Below the pieces are notes generated by a model. It was not told where the DNA came from, ran no database searches, and saw only the letters and a program-made list of their open reading frames with translations. From a virus, in IMG/VR virus record IMGVR_UViG_3300029999_000001, positions 1 to 64,000 of that record: 64,000 nt of DNA. The stretch is one strand, 5' to 3'. The position numbers and the translations under genes were made by a program. Each line of letters opens with the position of its first letter. Within the stretch, counting starts at the first letter, position 1. Shown piece after piece: positions 31,408 through 40,076 of the stretch.

Positions 31408-34400
31408 GTGACGTCTGTGATCAGCCAGTGGACTGGCGGGTTCTCCTACCTGTCCGGCTATTTCACCCCGGAGCCGGCTGGCCAGTCCGTTGACGTGCCG
31501 GTAAGCAACACAGGCGACAGTGACAACTGGCTGTTCGCGGTGTGCGCGTGGCAGACCCCCGCCACGTTCGGGTCCACCGTCGCGGTCGGCGACGACGCGC
31601 ACAACTGGTGGGAACCATTGGGTGCACCCACCGGGACGAGTCCGGATGATGGGATCACCCGCTGCTCGGTGTGGGCGGCCCCGAACCCATCCGTGGCCGG
31701 GAACGTCTTCGTAAGCCCCAACGGGTACTGCCAGGCCCTCATCGCGTTCGTGTTCGAGGTTCAGGGCATGAGCCCGTGGCTGGACGTGCCCGGCGTGGTC
31801 ACCGCGTACGCGAACGATGCCACCGCGCTGTCCGGGCTGGCGCTGGCCGCCCCGGGGTCGCAGGCGCTGGTGCTGTCGGTGTGCGCGACGGACAAGACCA
31901 CCGCGACCGTCACCGGGCCGGGCGCCGGGTGGACGGCGCTGCCTGCACAGTCGTGGAGCAACGGTGTTGACCACACCTCCGACATCACCATCGCCACCAG
32001 CTATCAGGTCACGTCCGCTGCGACCGCCGCAGCGTACACAACAAGCGGGACCGCGGACCTGGCCGGCCTGATGGCCGCGGTGCTGATCAGCCCGGCGGCA
32101 CCGTTCGCCCCGTCCCAGACCTGGCCGCACATTCAGTTCCAGCTCGGCTTCGGGGCCGGGGTGCAGACCCCATGGGATCAGGTCACCTGGACGGATGTAA
32201 CCGGCCGGTTCCGGGGCATGACCACCCAGCGCGGCAAGCAGTACGAGCTCGATTCGGTGCAGGCGGGGACGGTCAACATGACCCTCTCCAACAATGACGC
32301 TGCGCTGACCCCCGAAAACAGTGCGTCCCCGTACTGCCCGGATGTCACCGTCTACACGCCGGTCCGGGTGCTGGCGACCTGGCCGCCGCCCCCGGCCGCC
32401 GGCGCGAAAACCTATGTGGTGTTCCGCGGGTTCATGGAACGCTGGCCCCTCGCCCTGACCAGCAGCCGGTATCAGAACACGGCCGGGGTCGCCACCGACG
32501 TGTGGGCGCTGATGACGCCGCTGCTGAACACGATCACCCGCGCGGAGATCCTCCTCGATCAGCCGTTCGCCTACTGGACGATGAGCGACGCCGCCGGGGC
32601 ACCGTACGCGGCGAACCTGGCCCCCGGCAACATGAACCCGCTGCAGGTCATCCAGTCCAAGTACGGGATCGGGTCAAGCACTGTCAGCTTCGGGAACGAC
32701 CCATCGGATCTGATCATCGGTGACCCGTCCGGCACCGTGTGGGCCCAGTCGGGGCTGACCAGCGGGCAGGGAAGCGACGGGTACGCCCTCGTCTACAGCG
32801 ACTCCGGGCTCCCGTCCCTCGCTGGCGGGGTGACGGCCGAAGGCTGGTTCCAGGTCTCGAACTCCAACCCGGCAGTGGTCGGGTGGACGCTGATCATCCT
32901 GAAGAACACCGCCACCCCCATGTTCAAGGTGTGGGTCCGGGCATCCGACGGCGCGATGATGGTCACCGCCTGGGACAAAACCACCCACGTGAGCACGAAC
33001 ACTGTCGTCAACAGCGCCCAGTCGTGGGCGGACAGCACCTTCACGCATGTTGCGCTGCTGCTGACGCAGACGACATGGCAGGTCATCCTCGACGGGGGGG
33101 CGTTCCCCGGCGCGTCCGGGTCCTGCAACCTGGGCAGCACCTGGGCGTTCACCGACTTCGGTGGTGAAGCTGACCGGCTGTTCAGCGGGAACATGTTCAA
33201 CGGGCAGGTCGCGCATCTGGCGATCTTCCCCCGGCTGCTGCCGAACGCCCGGATCGTCTCCCACTTCTACGGGACCACCGCCGGGTTCGGCAGCGGGCAG
33301 GAACTCGCCGGGGCGCGGATCGAGCGGATCCTCGCTGACTCCGGATGCTTGCAGCCGCGCAGCATCGGGGTGACCGTTGACGCGGTGCAAGGCGCCCTTG
33401 ACATTCAGGGGCAGGCCACCGGGCAGAACGTCACCAACATCGCCGAGTCGGAGAGCGGGCTGCTGTACGCGGACGCGGCCGGGTACCTGTGCTACACACC
33501 CCGCCGCGCCGGATACAACCTCGGGTCGTTGTGGACTGCTGGGGAGATGGCCGGGCAGCCGTTCAACCTCAACCCAACGTTCGCGGGCCTGCTCGCGCCG
33601 TGGACCGCCTACCAGGGGACGATCACGCTGACGCAGGCGCAGGTGTACGGCGCCCCCTACTCGGCGCTGCTCACCCCCAGCCCCAGCGTCACGTTCTGCG
33701 AGATCCTCGACGCGCCGGTGCTGGTCACCGCCGGGGAGGAATACACCGCCTCCGCATGGGTGTACTCGCCGGCAGGGTGGGGAAGCGTCCAGATCGGTTT
33801 CGACTGGCAGGCCGCCGGCGGCGGGTACCTGTCCACCTCAACGGAACTGTTCCCGGTGCAGGCCGGGCAATGGACATACCTGACCACCACCCAGACCGCC
33901 CCAGCCGGGGCGGTGAGCGGGGAAATCCGGGTCGGGGAAGCGGGCAGCCCGGCACCAGCGAACATCCTGTACGTGTCACAGGCGGCCATGACGGCCGCGT
34001 TCCAGACCGAAGCGCCGTACCAGGCTGACATCCAGTTCGACTACGACCCCAGCCAGGTTTACAACGACATCACGCTGACCCAGTTCGGGGCGCCGCAGGA
34101 GATCGGCGGGGCGGACATCTCCACCGTCACCGCGATCACATCCCCCGCCTCGATCAGCGCCTACGGTGACCAGACGCTGCAGGAAACGATCTACCTGTTC
34201 AGCGCGGCCACCCAAGGGGACCTCGCGAACTGGATCCTGGGCACCAGCGACCAGCCGTACATCCGGGTGTCGCAAATGACGTTTGACCCGAGCGCGAACC
34301 CGGCGTTGTGGCCGATCGTGCTGTCCGCTGAGGTCGGGCAGGTGATCACCGTCAACCGGCGGCTCGGCGGGACCCTCACCGAGATCAGCGGCCAGTTCCA

Positions 34401-34539
34401 GATCCTCAACGTCGCCCACTCGACCGCACCCGGGCGGTGGACGACCCGGATCATGGCGGTCGCCTACCTGAGCAACGTCCTAACCTGCGATGACCCGGAC
34501 CGGGGTCAGCTTTCGGGCTCCAACGTCCTAGGTTTCTGA
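31408..34539 (+). CDS. large minor tail/baseplate protein with LamG-like domain, 1043 aa
   Basis: GTG start. The first 230 residues form a beta domain (SDNWLFAVCAWQ, VAVGDDAHNWW). About 240-360 resembles a baseplate hub part (DVTGRFRGMTTQRGKQYEL). Residues about 385-620 are LamG/concanavalin-like (PFAYWTMSDAAG ... VAHLAIFPRLL). A further hub-like C-terminus ends with GRWTTRIMAVAYLS. Fusion of distal tail and sugar-binding functions suggests initial host contact. Confidence 0.75.
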   Translation: MTSVISQWTGGFSYLSGYFTPEPAGQSVDVPVSNTGDSDNWLFAVCAWQTPATFGSTVAVGDDAHNWWEPLGAPTGTSPDDGITRCSVWAAPNPSVAGNVFVSPNGYCQALIAFVFEVQGMSPWLDVPGVVTAYANDATALSGLALAAPGSQALVLSVCATDKTTATVTGPGAGWTALPAQSWSNGVDHTSDITIATSYQVTSAATAAAYTTSGTADLAGLMAAVLISPAAPFAPSQTWPHIQFQLGFGAGVQTPWDQVTWTDVTGRFRGMTTQRGKQYELDSVQAGTVNMTLSNNDAALTPENSASPYCPDVTVYTPVRVLATWPPPPAAGAKTYVVFRGFMERWPLALTSSRYQNTAGVATDVWALMTPLLNTITRAEILLDQPFAYWTMSDAAGAPYAANLAPGNMNPLQVIQSKYGIGSSTVSFGNDPSDLIIGDPSGTVWAQSGLTSGQGSDGYALVYSDSGLPSLAGGVTAEGWFQVSNSNPAVVGWTLIILKNTATPMFKVWVRASDGAMMVTAWDKTTHVSTNTVVNSAQSWADSTFTHVALLLTQTTWQVILDGGAFPGASGSCNLGSTWAFTDFGGEADRLFSGNMFNGQVAHLAIFPRLLPNARIVSHFYGTTAGFGSGQELAGARIERILADSGCLQPRSIGVTVDAVQGALDIQGQATGQNVTNIAESESGLLYADAAGYLCYTPRRAGYNLGSLWTAGEMAGQPFNLNPTFAGLLAPWTAYQGTITLTQAQVYGAPYSALLTPSPSVTFCEILDAPVLVTAGEEYTASAWVYSPAGWGSVQIGFDWQAAGGGYLSTSTELFPVQAGQWTYLTTTQTAPAGAVSGEIRVGEAGSPAPANILYVSQAAMTAAFQTEAPYQADIQFDYDPSQVYNDITLTQFGAPQEIGGADISTVTAITSPASISAYGDQTLQETIYLFSAATQGDLANWILGTSDQPYIRVSQMTFDPSANPALWPIVLSAEVGQVITVNRRLGGTLTEISGQFQILNVAHSTAPGRWTTRIMAVAYLSNVLTCDDPDRGQLSGSNVLGF

Positions 34540-34661
34540 GCTGGCAAGTGGCTCACTGAGTGCCACTTGCCAGCAGATCTCTGTGCCGTCGTCTGCACTC
34601 GCGCGTTCCCGATCTTCGCGCCCTCGGGGAGCCTTTCGCGGAACACCTCCACGTAGCCCAT
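34506..34661 (-). CDS. small minus-strand protein, 51 aa
   Basis: ATG at 34661, product begins MGYVEVFRERLPEGAKIGNA and stays protein-like to its stop, overlapping the end of the baseplate gene by 34 bases. The start lies in a repeated bidirectional element (34659-34701). Function unknown. Confidence 0.55.
   Translation of the reverse strand: MGYVEVFRERLPEGAKIGNARVQTTAQRSAGKWHSVSHLPAQKPRTLEPES
34541..34573 (+). terminator. 12-bp hairpin after the baseplate gene
   Basis: CTGGCAAGTGGC (34541-34552) pairs perfectly with GCCACTTGCCAG (34562-34573) around 9 bases. No T-run. It also lies inside the small minus-strand gene. Confidence 0.6.
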
Positions 34662-34701
34662 CCCGTCATTCTCTCACCGCGGCCGGGGGTGATGCGGGAT
34701 G
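34659..34701. repeat. bidirectional start element, copy 1
   Basis: CATCCCGTCAT, CTCTCAC and CCGGGGGTGAT blocks run from the ATG of the minus gene to the ATG of the plus tail gene. The same blocks, in the same order and spacing, occur at 36545-36588. Confidence 0.65.
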
Positions 34702-35856
34702 CCGATTCCCCCGTACCCGGTCATCCCGAACCCGCGCACCTGGGGGCTGAATGGCCCGGAACCCGTGCTCGTGCCCGAGCTCCGCAGCGACGTAACCAAC
34801 GCGGTCACCCTGCTGGAAAACCCGCCGCTAGTGATGCTCGGGCAAGGCGGCACCGGCCAGAACATCACCAACATCACCGAAACCGCTGTCGCGATGACAG
34901 AAGAACTGACCGACCCGTGGGGGATGCACAACGGGGCGACCACCGCCCAGGTGTACCCGCCGCTGCCCGGCTGGTACCTAGTGTCCTCAGCGGTCCCGAC
35001 CAGCGACATGACCGCCGGCGGTATCCAGGTCGCCGGGATCGTGGCTGTCCAGGGCGGCGGGGCCGCCACCTATTTCGACGGCGGCAAAACCCAAATGGAG
35101 ACCGGGTTCTCAGCGCACCCGACCGCCAGCAAACTCGTCAAGATCACCGACCTGGGCACGGATTATTTCGCGGCCTCCACCTACCAGTCGTCCGGGTCAG
35201 CGCAAGTCCTTGAAATCACCACAACGAAGTTCCCGATGCTGCACGCCCAGTGGGTCGCCGCGGTCACCGGGACGACCGGGCTGCCGGTGCCGGACCCGTC
35301 AGCGTGGCCCGTGCCCCCGGCGTACGTGACCAGCTCGTTCCTGAACACGAACATCCGGGACACGATCAGATTCCTGAGCTACCCGCCGATCGTGGAGGTC
35401 TCCAGCGCCGGCAGCCAGGCGATCCCGAACGGGGGGATCGGCGTGACCGGGACCGCGCTGACGATCCTCACCAGTGAGCTGATCGACAACTACAGTGCCT
35501 TCGCCGCCAGCACGTTCACAGCCCCGGTCGCGGGCTTGTACTGGATGTACGGGCAGGTCTGTTTCGCTGAGGCGGGGGTGACGACGGGGATCAGCCGCGG
35601 TGCTGGCCTGACGGTCACCAGCTCGAACTATGGCGGGTCCGCGGTCACCCTGTGGGGATCATCGGAGACCCCGTCAACAGGGTCGAATGCGGCGATGAAC
35701 CTGGGTCATACGTCGATCGTCCGCCGGTATCTGCGGCTCAACGCCGGGGACACGGTGCAGCTCGCCGCGTACAGCAACGATTCCGGCGGGTCCCGGACGG
35801 CTGGCACATCAGGGAACTCGGTGTGCCGGTTCATCGCGGTGTGGAGGGGTGCCTGA
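34699..35856 (+). CDS. minor tail protein, 385 aa
   Basis: ATG at the end of the bidirectional element. Mostly beta with a GLYWMYGQVCF segment and a YLRLNAGDTVQLAAYSND C-terminal module typical of jelly-roll (C1q/TNF-like) receptor-binding tips. A serine-rich middle. Likely part of the tail tip. Confidence 0.65.
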   Translation: MPIPPYPVIPNPRTWGLNGPEPVLVPELRSDVTNAVTLLENPPLVMLGQGGTGQNITNITETAVAMTEELTDPWGMHNGATTAQVYPPLPGWYLVSSAVPTSDMTAGGIQVAGIVAVQGGGAATYFDGGKTQMETGFSAHPTASKLVKITDLGTDYFAASTYQSSGSAQVLEITTTKFPMLHAQWVAAVTGTTGLPVPDPSAWPVPPAYVTSSFLNTNIRDTIRFLSYPPIVEVSSAGSQAIPNGGIGVTGTALTILTSELIDNYSAFAASTFTAPVAGLYWMYGQVCFAEAGVTTGISRGAGLTVTSSNYGGSAVTLWGSSETPSTGSNAAMNLGHTSIVRRYLRLNAGDTVQLAAYSNDSGGSRTAGTSGNSVCRFIAVWRGA

Positions 35857-36395
35857 TGGCCGCGCCGCCCGGCCCGCCGTCGTTTGTGGCCGGGTCCGGG
35901 CCCGAACCGCCTGACTTCAATAATCTGATCCAGGCGCCCTTGCTGTTCTGCACCGCGAAAACGGTGCTGCGGGTCGCCCAGCCGACCGGGGGGCAGTCCG
36001 TTTCCGGGGGCGGTTACACATCCCCGGTCCAGTTCACGCAGGTGCTGGAAGACCCGTACAGCGGCTGGTCGGCGGTGGCCACGGGCAGTCAGCCTGCGTA
36101 CTCCTACCTTGTGCCGTACGACGGCTGGTACGACATCACCCTTGTGATTGCCTGCGGTAATGTCACCGGGCACCTGGAACCGGCGATCGAGATCAGTAAC
36201 ACCACGACGTTTGAGCTGGCTGCTGTGGCTGTGGGCGGGTCAACACCACCGATCTCTACCGGGAGTGTCAAGGCTGGGCTGATCGGTGGCCTGGATTATG
36301 TGACGGCCCGGATCGCGTCGTCGGTGGCTGCTACCACCTCCGGATCAGCCCCCGGCCGTAACTGTGCGATGGAGATCGTCTACACCGGGGAATGA
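35856..36395 (+). CDS. minor tail protein, 179 aa
   Basis: ATG shares its A with the previous stop. Beta-rich with YLVPYDGWYDITLVIACGN, resembling the C-terminal jelly-roll module of the preceding gene. Probably a second tip protein. Confidence 0.6.
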   Translation: MAAPPGPPSFVAGSGPEPPDFNNLIQAPLLFCTAKTVLRVAQPTGGQSVSGGGYTSPVQFTQVLEDPYSGWSAVATGSQPAYSYLVPYDGWYDITLVIACGNVTGHLEPAIEISNTTTFELAAVAVGGSTPPISTGSVKAGLIGGLDYVTARIASSVAATTSGSAPGRNCAMEIVYTGE

Positions 36396-36547
36396 CGCGG
36401 CCGGAAGCCGTGGTCGTGGCAGCACCACCAGCAGTAGGTCTCGTAGACAGGGCCGGATGCTGTAGTGCCTTGATCCGCTTCCCGGATCATGAGGGCGCTT
36501 CCGCACAGATAGCAGTGCCCCCAGAGGTTGCCGGTCTCGCCGCTCAT
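36380..36547 (-). CDS. small minus-strand zinc-ribbon protein, 55 aa
   Basis: ATG at 36547 within the second bidirectional element. HCYLCG and YCWWCCHDHG form a cysteine/histidine set compatible with zinc binding. Overlaps the preceding tail gene by 16 bases. Function unknown. Confidence 0.6.
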   Translation of the reverse strand: MSGETGNLWGHCYLCGSALMIREADQGTTASGPVYETYCWWCCHDHGFRPRHSPV

Positions 36548-36588
36548 CCCGTCATCCTCTCACTGCCACCCGGGGGTGATCCGGGATG
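36545..36588. repeat. bidirectional start element, copy 2
   Basis: Same blocks as at 34659-34701 (CATCCCGTCAT, CTCTCAC, CCGGGGGTGAT, CGGGATG), again joining a small minus gene to a plus-strand tail gene. Confidence 0.65.
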
Positions 36589-38355
36589 GCGATACCAGCG
36601 GACAGCCCGGGAGGGGCATCAAGCGCCTCCCAGTTCGCCGCGCTGCTCGCACAGAAACCCGGCAGCAGCTACCAGGCGTTCGACCCGGCTCAATGGCGGC
36701 TGGCCCGCTTCTCGGCGCCGGGCCCAGCATCCGGCACCGCATCAGTCACCAACACCTACCCGGCCACCTATGAGGCCACCTACGGGACAACCGTTGACGT
36801 CCCCTCCGACACGGAGGCCTTCTGGGAGACGGTGGCCATGACCCGAAGCGCCTACCTCGACGGCGACGTCGAAATCAGCGGGAACCTCCAGGTCGACGGG
36901 ACCAGCAACATCCCCGGGACGACCGACTGGACGGTGGTCGAGCCGTCAGGAGACACGACCGGGGCGACGGACACGGCATCGATCCAGGCGGCGATCAACG
37001 CGGCCCCCGGCGGCGGGACAGTGTACCTGGAAACCGGGATCTTCTACACGAACGCACCGATCGTGTTCGGGGCGAAAGTCGTGCTGCAAGGCTCGGACTC
37101 CTCATTCAACTGGGGGTCCTACAACGGCGGGTACGGGAACAGCGCGACCGCGCCGACCGGCTTCCAGTCCACACCACCGACCCCGCCGTCCGGTGCGGTG
37201 ATCAGGCCAGTCGCGGGCTGGGCGCAGGGGGCTGCGGTCGCCGCGGCGGTGCTGCTGTTCACCGCGCCGACCCACTACATCACTGAAGGCCCGGTCCTCC
37301 GCAACATCTGCGTCGACGGGGTCAGCCTGGTCGCGACCGCTGACGGGATTCAGGGGTACGGCGCGGTCGCCGACGTGATGATGACCAACGTCTACGTCAT
37401 GCGGTGCACCGGGTGGGGCATCAACACCGCCGCCGACCCGTCCGCGCCGGCCGGGTACTCGATCAACACGCCGGGGACGTGGAAAGTTCACCATTCCGAG
37501 GTGTGGAAATGCGCCGCGGGCGGCATCAACCTGAACTTCGTCTCCGACTCCGACTGGATCGATGTCCTTGTCGAAGGATGCAACGGCAACGGCTGGTCGA
37601 TCACCTCCTGCGACAACTCCCACTGGATCGGCTGCCGTGCTGAATGGTCCAACGGGCACGGTTTCCACCTGACCGGCACCTGGCTGTCCGCCGCAGGGTA
37701 CGGGGTCCTGCAATGCGTGTTCAGCGGGTGCACGACGGATGCGAACTTTGAGCACGGGTTCTTCATTGACGCGAGCACGGGCACGGCGGTTGTCGTGCTG
37801 GCGGGATGCTCGTTCCACCGGGACGGCAACAACGCGACCCCGGCGAGCTGGGCTGGGCTGGCGATCAGCCAGGCGGCGGCCGGGAACCTGCACTTCCAGG
37901 TGATCGTGCGGGGCCTGGTGACCTCCGCGACGACGGGCCAGGCTGGTGTCGGCCCCGCCTACGGGCTGTCCCTGGCCGGGACCGGTGTGTGGCTCGACAT
38001 CGACGGCGCGAGGCTGATCGGCAACACGGGTGCCGTCCTGCTGTCCGGGACGCCCGCCCGCCTCCAGGTCGGCCCCGGCATGAGCTACGCGACCGGCGAC
38101 TCGAGCGGGCCGGCGGTGGCAACCCCCGCGAACTGGAAGTCCGGCACGGCCACCCTCGCGGCGGGGACGGTCACCGTGGCGAACACGTGCGTGACCGCAG
38201 CGTCGCGGATCTGGCTGTCCGTGCTGACTCCGGGCGGAACGCCGGGAGCGCCGTACGTCTCGGCGGTCACCGCAGGAACGAGTTTCACGATCAAATCGAC
38301 GGCGGGTGCCTCCGATACGTCCGTGATCGCTTACCGGATGGATGAGCCGGGATGA
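36586..38355 (+). CDS. beta-helix tail spike (pectate-lyase superfamily), 589 aa
   Basis: The N-terminal 130 residues form a virion-binding part. The TTGATDTASIQAAINAAPGG then GTVYLETGIFY pattern opens a Pectate_lyase_3-type right-handed beta-helix, with repeated short strands to about 500. The C-terminal TSVIAYRMDEPG module is a short cap. Such spikes bind and often cleave host surface polysaccharide; no catalytic site can be named here. Confidence 0.75.
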   Translation: MAIPADSPGGASSASQFAALLAQKPGSSYQAFDPAQWRLARFSAPGPASGTASVTNTYPATYEATYGTTVDVPSDTEAFWETVAMTRSAYLDGDVEISGNLQVDGTSNIPGTTDWTVVEPSGDTTGATDTASIQAAINAAPGGGTVYLETGIFYTNAPIVFGAKVVLQGSDSSFNWGSYNGGYGNSATAPTGFQSTPPTPPSGAVIRPVAGWAQGAAVAAAVLLFTAPTHYITEGPVLRNICVDGVSLVATADGIQGYGAVADVMMTNVYVMRCTGWGINTAADPSAPAGYSINTPGTWKVHHSEVWKCAAGGINLNFVSDSDWIDVLVEGCNGNGWSITSCDNSHWIGCRAEWSNGHGFHLTGTWLSAAGYGVLQCVFSGCTTDANFEHGFFIDASTGTAVVVLAGCSFHRDGNNATPASWAGLAISQAAAGNLHFQVIVRGLVTSATTGQAGVGPAYGLSLAGTGVWLDIDGARLIGNTGAVLLSGTPARLQVGPGMSYATGDSSGPAVATPANWKSGTATLAAGTVTVANTCVTAASRIWLSVLTPGGTPGAPYVSAVTAGTSFTIKSTAGASDTSVIAYRMDEPG

Positions 38356-39938
38356 CGCTGAAGGCTTTCACACTCCCGCCGGACACGCGCTACACCGACG
38401 GCCCGAGCCCGGCTGAGGACATGAACGGCGTGGTCGACACGGCCAACGCACTGGGCGCGGGCGTCAGCGTGCTGAACACGGCGTTCGCCGGCGGCGCTGA
38501 CGCGTCCGGTGCCACCGACTCGGCCACCGCGTTCCAGGGCGCCGTGACCGCGGGCGCGGGCGGCCCCGTCTACGTGCCGCCCGGCACGTACAAGATCGGC
38601 AGCACGGTGACCAGCACCACGCCGGGCACGCTGATCGTGTGCGCGCCCGGCGTGGTCATCAACTACACCGGCTCCGGTCCCTGCATCCGCATGTACTCCA
38701 CGGCCTCGTACACCAGCGGCTGGGGCGGCGGGATCATCGGCCGCCCCATCATCGACGGCACCAGCGCCAGCGCCGGGGCGTGCGGCGTGCACGCCGGGGA
38801 CATCTACCAGCTGCAATGGGACGTCGCGGTGCGCAACTTCCAGGGCACCGGCTCCAAGGGTGTCTGGCTCGACAACCAGTACAGCTACACAGAGGACATG
38901 AACGGTCACATCTGGGCTGAGGAGAACACGCAGAACGTCGTCTTCGACAACTCCGCGAACCCCGGCGGCGGCGCGACCACCAGCTTCGCCCGGGCGCTGC
39001 TGGACATCGTGCTCGACTGCAAGGGCGCCGGCGACGGGGTGACCCTGCTGAACGGGGCCACCGTCTACGACTCCCGGCTGACCATCGTCGGCAACATGGA
39101 CTATGGGGCGGCGCAGCATTACGCGGTGAACCTCACCGGGGCCCCCAGCTACTCATTCACCGCCACGAACGCCTCACCGTGCGTGTTCACCGCGACCGGC
39201 TCCTACTACTACGACGGCGCCACCGTCACCATCTCCGGCGGCTCCCTGCCCACCGGGTTCACCGCGGGCACCTACTACGTCGTCAACGCCTCCGGCGCCA
39301 CATTCGAGCTGGCCGCCACCTCCGGCGGGACGGCGATCAACTCGACGTCGACCGGCTCCGGGACGGTGCAGGGAGGCTTCAGCCAGATCAAAAACAGCTT
39401 CCTGATGATCGGCATGGAATGCAACGCCACGAGCAGCACCTATCAGCCGATCACGATCAACTTCGGCACGGCGGGCAGCAACCAGATCCGCGACTGCGGC
39501 GGCATCATCGACTTCAGTGCCGCCAGCGCGTTCGCCAGCGCGGTCAACTGGAATGGCTCGTTCCAGTTCGACGGCATCTGCATCGGCGACTCCGACCTGT
39601 TCCGGTCCGTTGGCACCGGCCAGGGCGCCTACTCCAACGGGGCGATCAGCAACGGGGCGTTCATCACAACCCGGTACAACAACCTGGCGACCGCAGCGCC
39701 CACCTCGAACGTGACCGGGGTGATCCTGGGCACCAACGACCCCGGCACGGGCGGGAGCAGCGGCAGCCACTGGTCCAACACGACGTTCACCCTGGTCAAC
39801 GATGGCACCGGCAGCATCACGTTCGCGGCCCTGGCCACGTCGCATGTTTCCACCGGGACCGCCTGCGTGATTCCCGCGGGCGAGGCCATGACGTTCGTGT
39901 GGATCTCGAACAGCAGCACCTGGTACCCGGTGGCTTAA
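38352..39938 (+). CDS. second beta-helix tail spike, 528 aa
   Basis: ATGA overlap with the previous spike. ASGATDSATAFQGAVTAGAG and GPVYVPPGTYKIG again open a beta-helix. Residues about 260-340 hold a small inserted domain (VFTATGSYYYDGATVTISGG). The C-terminus ends AFVWIS-like (TFVWISNSSTWYPVA). Receptor binding or depolymerase role inferred. Confidence 0.72.
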   Translation: MTLKAFTLPPDTRYTDGPSPAEDMNGVVDTANALGAGVSVLNTAFAGGADASGATDSATAFQGAVTAGAGGPVYVPPGTYKIGSTVTSTTPGTLIVCAPGVVINYTGSGPCIRMYSTASYTSGWGGGIIGRPIIDGTSASAGACGVHAGDIYQLQWDVAVRNFQGTGSKGVWLDNQYSYTEDMNGHIWAEENTQNVVFDNSANPGGGATTSFARALLDIVLDCKGAGDGVTLLNGATVYDSRLTIVGNMDYGAAQHYAVNLTGAPSYSFTATNASPCVFTATGSYYYDGATVTISGGSLPTGFTAGTYYVVNASGATFELAATSGGTAINSTSTGSGTVQGGFSQIKNSFLMIGMECNATSSTYQPITINFGTAGSNQIRDCGGIIDFSAASAFASAVNWNGSFQFDGICIGDSDLFRSVGTGQGAYSNGAISNGAFITTRYNNLATAAPTSNVTGVILGTNDPGTGGSSGSHWSNTTFTLVNDGTGSITFAALATSHVSTGTACVIPAGEAMTFVWISNSSTWYPVA

Positions 39939-39958
39939 CCGCACCCACCCGCTGTGAC

Positions 39959-40001
39959 GTTCTGCTGCCAGCACCGGCCGCCCTGGTGCTGGCAGCAGAA
40001 C
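39959..40001 (+). terminator. 17-bp perfect hairpin
   Basis: GTTCTGCTGCCAGCACC pairs perfectly with GGTGCTGGCAGCAGAAC around 9 bases. It is the strongest hairpin seen here and has no T-run; probably the terminator of the spike genes. Confidence 0.75.
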
Positions 40002-40018
40002 AGGGCGGGAATCCGAGC

Positions 40019-40051
40019 ATGATCGCCTACCGGGCAAACGAGCCAGAGTGA
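40019..40051 (+). pseudogene. remnant of a spike C-terminus
   Basis: MIAYRANEPE followed by a stop repeats the last residues of the 36586-38355 spike (VIAYRMDEPG). No gene is attached. It marks a recombination or deletion of a former spike gene. Confidence 0.5.
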
Positions 40052-40076
40052 CCCGCTCACAGGCAGGGGGCAGGCG

